Below are positions 45,925 through 58,254 of a stretch of DNA of 64,000 nt, piece after piece. Origin of the DNA: Bombyx mori (lineage: Eukaryota; Arthropoda; Insecta; Lepidoptera; Bombycidae); contig NC_085123.1 in the NCBI RefSeq assembly GCF_030269925.1, forward strand, positions 5,890,001 to 5,954,000, written 5' to 3'. Within the stretch, counting starts at the first letter, position 1; every line of letters begins with the position of its first letter. The notes under the pieces were generated by a model. That model searched no databases, was not told where the DNA came from, and worked only from the letters and a program-made list of their open reading frames with translations. Made by a program: the position numbers and the translations under genes.

Positions 45925-46240
45925 GACTATCTCTGAATGTAAACCATAAACACATTTAGTTTGAATGGCAATTACACGTAATTTATCAATCATTAATGTC
46001 CGGTATTGAAAGTGAATTAAGAATATCTACAGTTTCAACTGAAACAAATAAAAGATGCGTCAGTGCCGTAGAACGGATACAAGCATTCTACCTATCAGAA
46101 TTTTTAATAAATTTATTGTTAGAAAATACAAACGAAAATTGTCTTTGAAATATTTTTAGCGCTCAAAACATTGTAGTACAATGAAAGTTGTTTAAAAAAA
46201 AACACCCTGAGACATTTATTTAATTAACATCACAATCAAA
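45925..46240. other. AT-rich, nothing recognised
   Basis: No gene or element recognised. Confidence 0.4.
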
Positions 46241-46249
46241 ATTAACATC

Positions 46250-46770
46250 AACAACTATCTGATGAGTCTGTCTCCATTTTTGAATTATTTTGGAGCTTTG
46301 GAACCTTTAATACCTCATATCGACATTTACAATCATTATCATCAGCCCACAGATGTCCATGACACAGGTCTCTCCAAGGTTCGCCATAATGATCGATCCG
46401 GCGCAGCCTAATCCGACGTATTTTCGGAGCCTTTAGTAGGTCGTAGGTTAATTTTGTGGGAGTTCTACTCATACTTACATCTTCCGATCACCACTCGAGA
46501 ACTTTTGTGCTCTACCCCCTATCACTTCAATCTGGCAAACATTCTATGATGCGCTATGTCAGTTACCTTGGTTCTTTTGTGAATCTCCTCATACCTGATC
46601 CGATTTGGCACCGTAACTCCGAGCATAGCCCTCTGCATTGCTCTTTTAGTGACCTTGAGCCTTTTGATAAGGCCAATTTTCAGTGAGCACGTCTCGTTGC
46701 CGTATGTCATCACTGACAAGAGACACGATATCGACATTAAAATAATTAAAATATTAAATGTTACTCCATC
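46250..46770 (-). pseudogene. LINE pol remnant (RTE-like, second subfamily)
   Basis: The minus frame includes VMTYGNETCSLKIGLIKRL, then RAMQRAMLGVTVPNRIR and YEEIHKRTKVTDIA, which resembles the region after the polymerase domain of a LINE protein widespread in Lepidoptera. Catalytic motifs are absent. It differs clearly from the RTE-type remnants at 7.8 and 18.4 kb. The downstream part (46250-46472) stays open in another frame and is probably its decayed end. Confidence 0.65.
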
Positions 46771-46879
46771 ATAATAGTGTTTAAACCTGAAAGTAAAAGA
46801 GAAAGGGTTGAGAAAAACTTTTATTGAAAGTCTTAGAAGAAAGAAATATTTGGTCCATGTTCGTTTGAAACAAATCATA

Positions 46880-48500
46880 AATTAATACTTTGAACGAGAT
46901 AGGTCACCAGATATTGAGCAGACTGACCTAAAAAAAGGAAAGGTTTTAACGGATTTTTGGAATTGTAGGATCGTTTCGAAGTCTGGGATCTCGCTACGTC
47001 TCCGTTTTTATATAATTCGGGCAATCCATCTTAGTTCCGACAGTGGCCCAAGTAATTGCCTGCTAAAACTTTTCTCCAGCAAGTTGAGTCGCGTGAAATC
47101 GATAAAGCATTTCTGTAGATTTATTGCAACTTATTTTAGATGATATCAGTTGGAGACCTTACATTGCGATTCTTATTGCAGCTGAGCTAAGATGATGTTT
47201 GGTGTAATAAACTAATTGGATGATTATACTGAATTAACTTTAATTATAAACATTGGAGTATTATAGATGAAATGGTACAGGTGGCTTCTTAAGCGCTGCC
47301 TAAGTTAGACTCAGTTGCCAATATTTTTTCCCAAAAAATCGATCTAGTTCTATTAGGTTTCCATTCGAACAGAAGAACTCGAACGCTAAGGATGATGCAT
47401 ACTACCCGTACTATGTAAACTCTGTCCACAAGAATAGCTATGTAGATAGAACGTTACACAAACACACTTGATCTCCCTTTGTAATTCACTTCATTTCGCA
47501 CTATTATATTTTCGGCTTAAAGCGCGTGTTGTTGTATATTTGCCGAGTATAGTCACGATTATGATACTATAGTCCATGATACTATGATGCTATATAGTCA
47601 CGATTATATGGTGTAGGTAGTCAGAATTCTTCTTTCGTATATCCTATCTTAGCATCCATATTAGATGCAATTGGCTGATCTTTTTGTGACGTTCTTAATG
47701 GTGTGGGTTTGCTTAATAAGAATATCAAGCTGAATGTAAGTGCAGTAAAAAGTTTGATAGAGAGATTACAGAGACAGAGAAATTATTGGAATATCAAAAG
47801 GAGAATTGTTTACTGTTCGTAGAATGTTTTTAAATTGGGGGTCACTATTATTTCAAAAAGACCGAGAAGAACCAAGAAATGGCTCGATAAACCAGTGGTG
47901 AATATCTGTTGTCTCGAAATTATTTTTTGACACACTGTGGAGAAATGCTACTCAGAAGAATGTCTTTGAAAATTAGACACATTGTTCAGTATTCACTGAA
48001 TATTTAAAGGACCACTGTATAATATGTACAGTGTAGTATGAAATGCGAGATTTAATATTCTGTTATATTGCCAATTTAGCTGATTGATGGATTTTTCCAT
48101 TCAACGCTGCTGCCTTACGATATCTTGCTTTTCAATTAAATTATACTCGTACTAAAATTGTTTGTGCTTGAATTGTGTTCTTTTTGTGTTTTAGTGAGCA
48201 AAAAAAATGTATTGTATTCTAATCTGTATTTTAAAGAAGAATTGACGAAGCATGTTGCGGATAATAACATGTACTTTTAGGTTAGGAATATTGTGTTCTT
48301 TTTTTTATAATAAATAAATGGAATATTTTTAACAAGCATTAATTAAAAAGATTCATAGTGTAGAATTTATAGAATAACTGATTGAAGTTTTTTATCACTT
48401 TTAATAACAAATTGATTTTGAATGTACTAACCAATTTGGCAATAAATTTTAAAGACTAGTCGTCCAACTCTCTAGAACTTTTCGAATTTGTTAATTTTAT
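46880..48500. other. AT-rich, nothing recognised
   Basis: A short direct repeat 'tagtcacgattat' occurs at about 47550 and 47586. Nothing else recognised. Confidence 0.4.
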
Positions 48501-48507
48501 TGTATTT

Positions 48508-48720
48508 ATTGGGTGAACGACCTCATGGCTTTCTTGGTGCTAAGTGACACATCATCACACGTTATTGCAATCACCCACTTGTGACATGAGGTCAAATACG
48601 CAATTGTAGTTTATGCTGACAGTACCATCCTTGAAATCTGAATGCTTTTCAATTTCGCGGCAGAAAAAGAAAGATACAGATAGCTACCCAGGCATACAAT
48701 ACGCCCAACTATTACTAAAA
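48508..48720 (-). mobile_element. Very diverged Bm1-like SINE
   Basis: Landmarks in order but mutated: 'attgggtgaacgacctcatg', 'ttgtgacatgaggtcaaata', 'ttcgcggcagaaaaagaaag'. An old insertion. Confidence 0.5.
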
Positions 48721-48747
48721 AATCCTAGAAAGAAAGAAGAGATTATT

Positions 48748-48872
48748 TAACGGTAGGCAGCGGCTTGGCTCTGCCCCTGGCTTTGCTGAAGTCCATGAGT
48801 CACGGTAATCACTCTCACCATGAGATGGGCCGTATGTATGCTCGTCTGCCTACAAGGGCAATAAAAAAAATA
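48748..48872 (+). repeat. Dispersed repeat family G, copy 3
   Basis: 'acggtaggcagcggcttggc' to 'gctcgtctgcctacaagggc' followed by an A-run. Close to the copy at 13085. Confidence 0.7.
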
Positions 48873-48874
48873 GC

Positions 48875-50340
48875 AATATAGGGTTATATGTAATTTATAT
48901 CAACGACTACTCCCAAACTTGACTCAAATTGTTCCTACAGGCTTCAAATAAAGTATCGATACCATTAATACTTAGATTGGCTATTTCGAATCACAAATTG
49001 AAGAACACTTTACAACATATCTTTTTTGAACTTTGGGAACCTCTAATTTGTGTTTAAACGAAGTAAGACTTTAGAAAGCATAATAAGTTTTTGAACAAAA
49101 CCTCTTCGAAATAATAAAAATTCTTTTTACACTTTCTATATTTTGAAGTAAAAATGTATGTCGCTACGAAATATGTGCGCACAAATAACGTCACAAGAGT
49201 CGAGACGAAATAAAAGAGCGAGTTGAATGAACACAAACAAGCCTTTGGATTCTTTGAAGGCAGTTTTGGATTTCTTAGAAATGTCGCATTGAAATAAAAT
49301 CATTTCCCAAATTAACGACTTCTGGTATGGAGTAGGTGGAACCCGATTTGGCTTGCTGATGTTATTTGTGATGTAATAATTTTGTTGACACTACTAATTA
49401 AGTTTTAATTGAATTTTATATTTTCCAAAAGTGCTAACATAATTGGCGATTTATAGTTTAGGTATATAAATTGATAAAAGTGAATGTTAGAATGATATTT
49501 CTCAAATATTATATTATTATAATAACCTTAAATGATTAATTTATTTATTCATTCAACTTTTTATATTATACTTTATAATCATTTATTGTTTTTAAGATTA
49601 TGAAAGACATAAGTTGTGGTTTATTTTTATTTTTTCTATTGTCACTTTCCTCCTAAATCGGAAATATGTGCTGATGAAATATCTCACATAACACATTCCT
49701 AATTAAAATAATAATGATTGAAATTAACATATATAAAGAATAAATTATTTTAAACATGACTTTCTTTCAATTACATTGCCCATTGGCCCAATTCCCGAAG
49801 GTCCCATTTTTTCCATGAAAAATTTCGTACCAGCAATTATGCAAATTATTTTGACTGTTCACTGATGACTGTGATTTTAATTAAAGAAAATAATTGTGTT
49901 TTCTTTTTTGCAGGTACGTATAACGAGATTAGACCAGAAAAGGTGGTATGGCAGCTAGATAATATAAATGTATTGTATATTCGATATCTGAGAAAGTATT
50001 TAGTTAGATTATATCTTTAGTAATGTAGAAAGGTGAAAAAAACGCTTGTTTGTGAATATTTTATGTATCATTTCTCAGTTGGAGGGATTTATCTCCTCTT
50101 GAAAGATTTATATCGAGTGAGATCTCGAGAATTTACGGTCGGCGTTTAAATGTCCCAATATATTTCTAGAGACGGTATGCAATATTTACGCGAGTGCATT
50201 GCGAGCTTGCGGGATAAAATCTGAATCTGGCGAGCGATGAGCTGGCACGAAACCCTCCAATCGGCAAACACTTCAATATTTACGGTGTATGCAAATCCCT
50301 CCATATTTACGTATGGTAGACGAAAAATTTACTGGTAGGG
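48875..50340. other. AT-rich, nothing recognised
   Basis: No gene, RNA or bounded repeat recognised. Confidence 0.45.
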
Positions 50341-50343
50341 CTA

Positions 50344-50720
50344 TTTTTTTTTCCTACCTATTTTAGTAACTTCGAGGGGTTATTCTAGATTCACCGAATT
50401 AGTATGTGATTTCACGGGACTCAAACCTGACGACGTTGCTAACATTAACCGTAGTAAGAGCAGTGCTTCGCAGAATCTACTACCGGATCGGAAACGGGAC
50501 CCACTGATAAGATCCGGCGAGAAACGGCTGAGAAGATCAGTGGGCTGTGTCTGTGGGTTAATTTACTCGCCGAGTCCTTCGTCGCAAGTGGCGGGTTCGA
50601 CGAGAACGATGATTGGTGCTAGAGGTACCTAAAAGCACTTTTAGTGGATCGGGACTATTCGGGACGATCTGAAATGATGTGTTTTGGGCGACGTCGACTG
50701 TTTACCATTGCACTGATGCC
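50344..50720 (-). repeat. LINE-tail repeat family T, longer copy
   Basis: T-run and 'cctacctattttagtaact' at the left, 'gagcagtgcttcgcagaatc' and a duplicated 'gatccggcgagaaac', then 'ccgagtccttcgtcgcaag' and 'gcgacgtcgactgtttacca'. The right-hand part corresponds to the C-terminal coding remnant seen in the copies at 55.3 and 58.9 kb. Confidence 0.7.
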
Positions 50721-50930
50721 GATTGTTATAGTACTTACTGATGGATTTTCGACATGGAGGTCCGAGTTCCTTACGTATCACGGAGCTCCGATGGCCATCT
50801 TGACAAAAACAGGATTATCTGATTTGAAGGGGTTTCAAGATAGTGCGCGTGAGCGATCACTACAATTTGCTAAGGTTTTGACCGGACGTATGCAAGTTTT
50901 GTAGGATGTCACCTTATTACGAAGGACGAT

Positions 50931-51225
50931 TTATTTCCCATAAGTACTTAAGTGCTTGACCGTTGAGGCCCACGGTATGGGCTGGTCAAATATAGTGATG
51001 GGCCGAATGGCGGAGGTGTTTACGCGCCTATTAGGGAGAAAGCTGCTCGAAGTAGTATTCGAAGGGCTACCACTTTTGAAGAGCACTGCTGTGCTTTTCA
51101 TGGGATTGATGTCGATACGCCACTTCCGGAACCATTGCCCCATAGTGCCAGACAGGCAGTTGTGCCAGACTTCGTTGAACGTTTTCGCGATATCGAAGAA
51201 GAGGGCTCGGGTCGGTCGGGATGGG
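50931..51225 (-). pseudogene. Jockey-clade LINE pol fragment with internal deletion
   Basis: The minus strand reads LFFDIAKTFNEVWHNCL (reverse transcriptase motif A) and then, with only a few residues between, GQWFRKWRIDINPMKSTAV, which in this family follows the catalytic YADD. Motifs B and C are therefore missing, and the copy cannot be active. The following part (SSSFLPNRRVN, ITIFDQPIPWASTVKHL) continues in the same frame. It is a different copy from the Jockey-type frame at 60.4 kb. Confidence 0.75.
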
Positions 51226-51274
51226 TTTCCGCCTATTCAGCCCTTTTAAGATTTGGGCTATTACTGGTACCACT

Positions 51275-51980
51275 GCTATTTATGTCATAAAGCATCTATA
51301 CAGCTAGATTAAAACGCCCCAAGGATTCTAATTTTTCTGAAAAATGGTAAATGAATCACATTATACGTATCAGACAAAATGGTTATTGGAAAATACCTTT
51401 TATAGATTTGGATTTTAAATAATATATTTTTTTGATATATTTTTATCTATTATATAAGAAATAAGCTTGTTTCACTCAAAGGAATGATTTAACCAACATC
51501 AAAGGCAACAAGCAGCAGGTTAAGAATTAAAAGAAAGATATAAAATTTGTTTTTTCGAAGACTTCGAGAAAGTCATCTAAATTATATTTACATTATTTGG
51601 CATCGAACGTCGAACAAAAATAGAAACAAACTTAGTTGTTAATTCCCTGATTATCTATTGAACTATTTATCAAGCAAATACAATATTGATTCTTTCTTGG
51701 TATGTTTACATTCGTGTATATTCGTTCATAACACTAATACCAAGGATACGAGGCGACGTTCCAACTGTCTGGTTATTTGATTAGCCCCTAATATCGGATT
51801 GGTGTGTGTGTGTGTGCACCGTGTTAATGAAATATATGGTGTTCTGTTTGTTTACTAATACAACTAAATGATTGCTTTATCAAATCAAAATAATGTGCCG
51901 GTGTTACGAAACATCGTAATACGTTTTAGTTCTATAAGTGCCCAGTTTATTATTACATTTTTGTAGGTGACATATTTTTA
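51275..51980. other. AT-rich with a GT microsatellite
   Basis: A (GT)n tract lies at about 51802-51816. No gene recognised. Confidence 0.45.
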
Positions 51981-51984
51981 TTTA

Positions 51985-52278
51985 CTAGAGGTCCCGCAGT
52001 AGTCAAAATTCGACTATAGTTAATTGGAATTGTAAGTTTGTACACTATTATGATTGTATTTTATACTTATATAATCACAAATTTCGCAAAGACGACACTA
52101 TAAAAATATTAACAAAGACAAACAATATTTAATCTATATTTATAAAATATAAAATATATTAGCATTGTGCACTTCTTCTCTATATTCTCAATAAGTGTGG
52201 AAAATTTCATACTCCTCCGTCCGCGCAATTTTCGTAAAAAGGGATACAAAGTTTTTGCTTCACGTATTAATATATAGA
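51985..52278 (-). mobile_element. Non-autonomous Helitron, family H3, internally deleted
   Basis: Both termini match the 22086 copy (plus-strand 'ctagaggtcccgcagtagtc' and 'gtattaatatatag' plus A) but about 125 internal bases, including the TGTGTG-rich part, are gone. Confidence 0.85.
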
Positions 52279-52279
52279 T

Positions 52280-52600
52280 TTACGTAATGTACCAAAATCT
52301 AGGTGCGGCACAGTACTAGGAATACAATTCAACTCACTAATGCTAATAGGTTTTAATTTCAATTTAACGTTAACTACTATTTTGACTGATGTCTCTAAGA
52401 ATAAAGTCCACTGATCTTACTTAGTGTCTATTAAGGCTAAACACTTTATTCATGTATTCTTTAATTACGTTACTATCACTGTAACACTATTTCGAATTAA
52501 CACTACATGATGACAAATGATGAGTATTCTCAGGATTTTCTAAGCTGATTTAATATACGTTATACGTTGAAGCCTGTAGGTACCTTTACAATATGTATTA
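52280..52600. other. AT-rich, nothing recognised
   Basis: No gene or element recognised. Confidence 0.4.
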
Positions 52601-52605
52601 CGATC

Positions 52606-52795
52606 ATCATTAACCTGCCCTTCTCCCAGTTACCTGGGGTCGGCGCAACATGTTTTCTCCTTCCATACTCTTCTATCATAGTCCATTTCTTCGCTCACTC
52701 CCCTCTTACCCATATCGTCTTTCACGCAATCCGTCCATTTCTTCTTAGGTCTACCTCTTCCTCTATATCCTTCCATATTCCATTACGACCTAAAA
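52606..52795 (+). repeat. Dispersed repeat family V
   Basis: 'ctggggtcggcgcaacatg' followed by 'cttccatactcttctatca' and 'tttcttcttaggtctacctc', a pattern shared with 16545-16700. Confidence 0.5.
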
Positions 52796-52799
52796 TCGA

Positions 52800-53800
52800 C
52801 ATTCACGTGTATTGGAAAAAGTATGAATGTGAAAATTTCTCTTTTCGCTTTTGAGAATCGACTAATACAGGAGCGACCTTTATTCGAAACTCCGATGAAG
52901 AAACTGCCTAAAACGTTAGGGTGTGACATTAAGTGAGAACTTAATTATCTAGTAAAAGTAGAATTATGTTAATTGCCAGGGACGTTCTGCTCTAAAGGTG
53001 CCTCACGTGAAAGATGAAATTATTAAATTCGCTGACCTATTTTGGAGGCAACCGAGCCTCGTCTCACCGTGTGCCTTTAATATTTAATGTCCATTTTTAA
53101 TGTAAATATTTATAATAGATTTTATTAGATGTACTATTTTATACATCTACCAACTACTGCTAATCAGATACTATTTTATAGACTCACCAATATAAAGTAC
53201 AAAACTCCTTCTTTCTTCGCATTTCAGTTCATTCGTCAACAGATTCTGATGAATGCTAAATAAATTCAAGTCGAATCTTATCAAGAATTCTGGTTAATAA
53301 CAATTACGAATTTCCACAGTATACAAAAAAGCGAGTAAGTAAAACATGTTAAAATTTGACCTAAAATCGGTTGCTCGAAATTTAATTTGTTTTTCAAATT
53401 TGGAATTCGTTATTGGTTTTTGTTTTTCAAATTTGGAATTCGTTGGTGTTGTCTCGTTATTGACAGTTACTGTTGTTCTTCATAGTCTTTTTTGTTGTCA
53501 AAGATAGACGAATAGAATGAAGACGAACAGATCGCACCGAATAAAAAATATACAATTTGACGATAGCCGATATTAGTGATTACGAGTTTATCCAGATAAC
53601 ATGTTATTTGAATACAACAACATGTTTATATGTTATTGAGGTGGTATTTACACAGTGTATCTATAAAATCTGCGACTCCACTAAGCTTTTCTTTGAACTT
53701 TTGAATATTGATTATGTATCATTGAAATTATTGTGTGACGTCGTTAGAAACATATTATATTTGCTGAAATTATTCTCACAAATCTGTACAATTTTGATGA
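52800..53800. other. AT-rich with a local tandem duplication
   Basis: 'caaatttggaattcgtt' occurs twice at about 53396 and 53428. A 93-codon frame at 53557-53838 lacks a clear start context and any domain. Confidence 0.4.
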
Positions 53801-53807
53801 TGATTTG

Positions 53808-53855
53808 TCAAACCTTAAAGGTGCCTATACCACTATAGGTACCTCAAAGGTTTGA
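53808..53855. repeat. Imperfect 22-bp inverted repeat
   Basis: 'aaaggtgcctata' (53817) and 'tataggtacctcaaaggttt' (53834) form arms with about 19 of 22 matches around a four-base loop. It may be one end of an unrecognised MITE. Confidence 0.55.
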
Positions 53856-53859
53856 TTTG

Positions 53860-54475
53860 TTTCATGTTTCAAATCGAGCTGGTAAACGATTCGCGAATGT
53901 ATGTTAGACGATCAAACAGATGCTCTATTTTTTATATGATACAAATAGGAAATTGTAAAGTGGATATTATGTTCCCATTAAGAATGGAATAGAATGTCCA
54001 GTGAGAATATCATAATCTTTGTTGTCCGTTGATATAAAAAATAGGTTACATGAGTCGATCCAGAGACGTTGATAAATCGACTGTTTCATTTGCGGTATCG
54101 AAGAGTTCTACTGAAATTAGAATGTTTTCCAGAACCATGCCGTCAGGTCGAGACCTTAAGAACTCTGTCATTATATTCCTGTAATGAATTTCGCGAAGTT
54201 CGCAAGCGGGCTCAACGCAACTTTCCCCATATCTGTAATGGGTTTTGACAATGACAACGCGTTGTTCTTTTGTTGTTCATTCCATTTCCAATAATCCGAA
54301 CAATTATAGAAGACAGTTGTCAAATTTTAGAATTGTCATGTACACTCAAAAAGAAATAAATAAAATTGAAATGTTGTCCTTTTATAGTGATTTATTGTAT
54401 GGTATAATCAATAAAACAGATGCTGTACTTCCGAAGAATGTTAGAGATGGGTGGCGGCGTTTATGTTGTGAAAAT
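53860..54475. other. AT-rich, nothing recognised
   Basis: A frame at 54251-54511 begins ATG and has about 86 codons. It runs into repeat M2 and shows no domain, so I do not call it. Confidence 0.4.
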
Positions 54476-54478
54476 TTT

Positions 54479-55103
54479 AAGCTATTGCATAGATTTTATC
54501 GCGGGCCTTGAGTGCGGCTTGAGAGCGGAATCATGAAATTCCGTAACGAAAAAAACCTTCCACCCCTCACTACGCCTACTATGTAGCTCGCGTTCAACAC
54601 ATTCACACGTTGCGCTTGTGTAGTGTTTAAAGTAAGAAGTCTAAACACCGAATTATGTACTTTCAAAATATGTGATATAATTTCGTGGGTAACACAACGA
54701 TATCGCGATTCAGCTTTTGCGTCAAGCGCCATCTATCGACGACAAACGGAATTATAAAATAGAAAATTATATCACATTACAATACGTTGGGCGTGTCATT
54801 TTCTATCGCTTAGTCGAAGAATTTTATTACTACTCCTACTACTCATTCAGTGATTAGAGTGGCATTAAAAATAAATTAGCTAAGCCATTGATTCTGGGCG
54901 AATGTGTAGCGCCCTCTAGTGAGTGCGCGGTCAAAATGGAATACTCACGATGTAGCAGATTCATTGAAAGTTAGCCCACTGAGTTTCTCGCCGGATCTTA
55001 TTTTATTGTTGTTTTAATATTAAATTATTATTGTCGATTTATAATTGCATAAGTTGATAAAAAATGCTATGCAATAGCTTTACCGCGGCAGTCTCCGAGT
55101 GCC
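54479..55103 (-). mobile_element. Repeat family M2, copy 2, disrupted
   Basis: Inverted relative to 38987-39358: 'aagctattgcatag' (54479), 'cgggccttgagtgcggc', 'gaaattccgtaacgaaaaaa' and, at the far end, 'gctatgcaatagctttaccg' with 'cagtctccgagtgcc'. About 250 extra bases lie within it. One part is a family T fragment near 54975-55003 ('tgagtttctcgccggatctt'). Confidence 0.65.
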
Positions 55104-55109
55104 ACACGT

Positions 55110-55455
55110 CTTTTCCTATCTATTCTAGTAACCTCGAGGGGTTATTCTAGATTCGCCCAAACGGTGCTCAAGCCGGGAATGTTGCTAACACTGGCCCTAG
55201 CAAGAGCAGTGCTTCGCAGAATCTACCACCGGATCGTAAACGCGACTCACTGAGAAGATACAGCGAGAAACTCAGTGGGCCGTGTCTATGGGTCAATTTA
55301 CTCGTCGAGCTCTTCGTCGCAAGCGACGGGCTCGGCGAGGACCGTGACTGCTGTTTGCGGTACCTAAAGCCACCGTTAATGGATCGGGAGGATCCGTAAT
55401 GACGTGTTTAAGGCGACGTCGACTGTTTACCATTCGGTCCACAGGATCGGGTATG
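55110..55455 (-). repeat. LINE-tail repeat family T with coding remnant
   Basis: Starts 'cttttcctatctattctagt' and runs to 'cgacgtcgactgtttaccat'. On the minus strand the right part reads DPVDRMVNSRRRLKHVITD followed by a basic tail, which recurs with changes in the 58.9-kb copy. This indicates the C-terminus of a real transposon protein, family not recognised. Confidence 0.7.
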
Positions 55456-55459
55456 TAAT

Positions 55460-56168
55460 TACCGTGATATCTATGGGCCATTTTATACTTTATACCAGAG
55501 AGGCCGTAAGTTTATATTCTAAAAAAAAAGGAAGTTGCTCGAACAGGCTCGAATCCGTATTCCGTGATTTGGGATTTGGATATTTTCGTGTTCACCATGA
55601 TTAAGCAGTTGAGTTTCAACGTAAAATTAACTCACACGCACACAATCACTTTTCATTTTTGAAATGTACCGAATTGAAAACACACACACAGAGTCGTGAC
55701 TTGATTCTAAGTTCTGTATTTGCGTTGTGTTGAACTAGAATTTCTTTTGTTCATTGTTGCATGTTACAAAGTTGAGATTAAATTAAATTTTTTTTTTTTG
55801 GAATTTCTTTTACAGACTATAAATATTAAAAGTAGTGAAATGAATTAAAGCTAATGCCGGCAAGGCTTAAAAATATTTGAAACGTAAAGGTTTATCAACT
55901 TTTTGGAACCGAATGTTGTTTCGCCTTTTGGTATGTCAGCGGAAGTATGCTTCCCATCGTAATAGCTAACTCAATTTAACACCACGCTTTAATAAATAAT
56001 AGTCTATGAAAATAATATAAGAGTAGGTAGATTTAAAACTTAAAAAAAAAACTTAAAAAACGTACCGAACTAACAATTAATTTCAGCTTTACTTATCCTG
56101 CTGGTACTGGTATCCAGCAGTGGACGACTGTGGGCTGTTGATGATGATGATGATGATGATGATGATAT
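55460..56168. other. AT-rich with an ATG/GAT microsatellite
   Basis: A (GAT)n tract lies at about 56140-56166. No gene recognised. Confidence 0.45.
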
Positions 56169-56171
56169 GTT

Positions 56172-56292
56172 ATTTTTTTATTGCCTTTGTAGGCAGACGA
56201 GCATACGGCCCACCTGATGGTAAGTGGTCACCGTCGCTCATGCACGTCAGCAATGCCAGGGGCAGAGCCAAGCTGCTGCCTACCATAAGGCA
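56172..56292 (-). repeat. Dispersed repeat family G, copy 4
   Basis: 'ttgcctttgtaggcagacga', 'cacctgatggtaagtggtca', 'cagcaatgccaggggcagag'. T-run first, so the opposite strand to the other copies. Confidence 0.7.
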
Positions 56293-56536
56293 ACGGTACA
56301 TACTTAAGTACATACATATATATGTATAATACACAATATATTAAAAAGGAATGCGTTCCTGAACCATACATTCGATTGTAATGAAACTTGGTACAGGTGT
56401 TGTTTGCATTCTGCGGAAAGTTATAGTACAATAAATGTATGATAGTTGGGAGCGCAATTTAGTTATACGGTTAAAATATTTATACTGGAAACTTTATTTT
56501 ATACTTTGCGTTATCACTAGCGTACATATCTTTTTC

Positions 56537-56968
56537 TTTTTATTGCTACGATGGATGGACGAGCTCACGGCCCACCTGGTGTTAAGTGTTCTTCTTAGTC
56601 CATATACATAAACCAAGTTAATACCGCCACCCACCTTGAGACATGAGTTTTAAATCTCAGTTTTTACAGTACAACGGCTGCCTCATTTTTCAAACCGAAA
56701 CTCATTCCTGCTTCACGACAAAAATAAGCAGGAGGGTGGTACCTACCCGTGCGGGCTCACAAGACGCCCTGCCATCAGTCATTACGTATATTATAATTTT
56801 TCTGGGTTGATTTTTGTTACCCGATGCTATTCCTTCACCATGATCATTTGTTAAGTACGTATTTCATTAGAAAAATTGGTACCTGTCTGCGGGATTCGAA
56901 CACCGACAGACCGTCGCATCGTTTGAGACGAATGCACCGGGCGCCTTATCTTTTAAGCTATGTCAACT
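56537..56968 (-). mobile_element. Near full-length Bm1-like SINE
   Basis: Contains the T-run/tail side ('tattgctacgatggatggac'), the central block and the tRNA-derived head with a B-box-like GTGTTCGAATCCC on the minus strand. It is more diverged than the 45.5-kb copy but the longest, about 430 bp. Confidence 0.8.
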
Positions 56969-58254
56969 CAATATTTCTATAGTATTCCAACTGCGATGCA
57001 AACACGGGTTCAATGTTTACAGGCGGAATAGCTGTTTTTCTACTACTATTGAGACGTCCATCTTTCATCGATATTTGACGTTAGGTATGTATTCGCTTAG
57101 ATAAGGTAAAAGCTCCTAATACGGCGGTAGTCAAAATCGCTTCCTATTACGGTGGTATTTCTATTTTCGAGATTTATTCTTGTTTTATTCAGTTTAAACT
57201 CACCAAAACGGAATCTATTTATTCTAAATCTATTACTTCATAACTTAACTGATGTTGTCAAGTGTAGCATATAAACAACACTACAAGATATATCAGTTTG
57301 TATCACGGCATCAACGTGAGAGTAGTTTCCATACAAACGCGGAACAAAAAAATAAGTACACTAATATTTAGAAACTAAGTTTTTTGTATTAATAAGTCGT
57401 TCAACTTTGTTAATGTGTTATTTATAGCATTTTCCTACTATTATACTTACTTTTTAAATAACTTGTTTCATATATGTAACTCATTTTTTACTCAAAAAAT
57501 AAGAAACAAAATACCGCCGTAATACGGTACGAATTTTATAGATTAATCCTAATACGGTGGTATAACTCCGAAATAGGGAATATACTGGGCATATTTAATT
57601 GTTTATAACTTTCAATTTATTAACTTATTGAATTAGTTCCAAGTTCAGTTGGAATAATTATTAATCTTGTAAATTAGAAACCATATTCTGCGGTATGTAT
57701 TGTTCATTAAAAATCTAGTTAAATATGAAAACTGTCGAGTGCAAAATGTTGGTTTCTTAGAAGGGGTCAAAATAGGAAGGTGTATTTTAATTAATCACAA
57801 ATCATTTGTTTTGTATAACTGTTGACTTGAGTTTTACACATCTGTGCCAAAAAACTGTTATCGTTTGATTAAGTATTTACATTCTTTGTTTATCGAAATT
57901 TTGATGGGTCAGAATTAGGATTAAAAAATACGAGTAGTTTTCCTATTACGGTGGCAGTTATTTCCAGGTAACTCTGTGTTAGGTTCTATGATCTTCTATT
58001 ACGGTCATATTCATAGAACATAAAATTACAAGTTTTAGGATGCCATAGAAATAATAGAAAGGTTATTTGTTTATACTTATTTTACACAAAAAGATAATAC
58101 AATAAAAACAGATTTAAAGAATGTCTAAATACTATGTACAAAGGCGAGCTTAACTCTTCATGAGTTTTCTTCCAGCAAACCCTTTTCAGAGAGAAATACG
58201 ACGTATAAGAGGGGAATAGTGTACAAGTGAAAGGTTATTAAAATATATTAAATA

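Noticed and set aside
53557..53838. A 93-codon frame with many hydrophobic residues
   Set aside because: AT-rich DNA easily gives such frames. There is no start context, no domain, and its end coincides with an inverted repeat.
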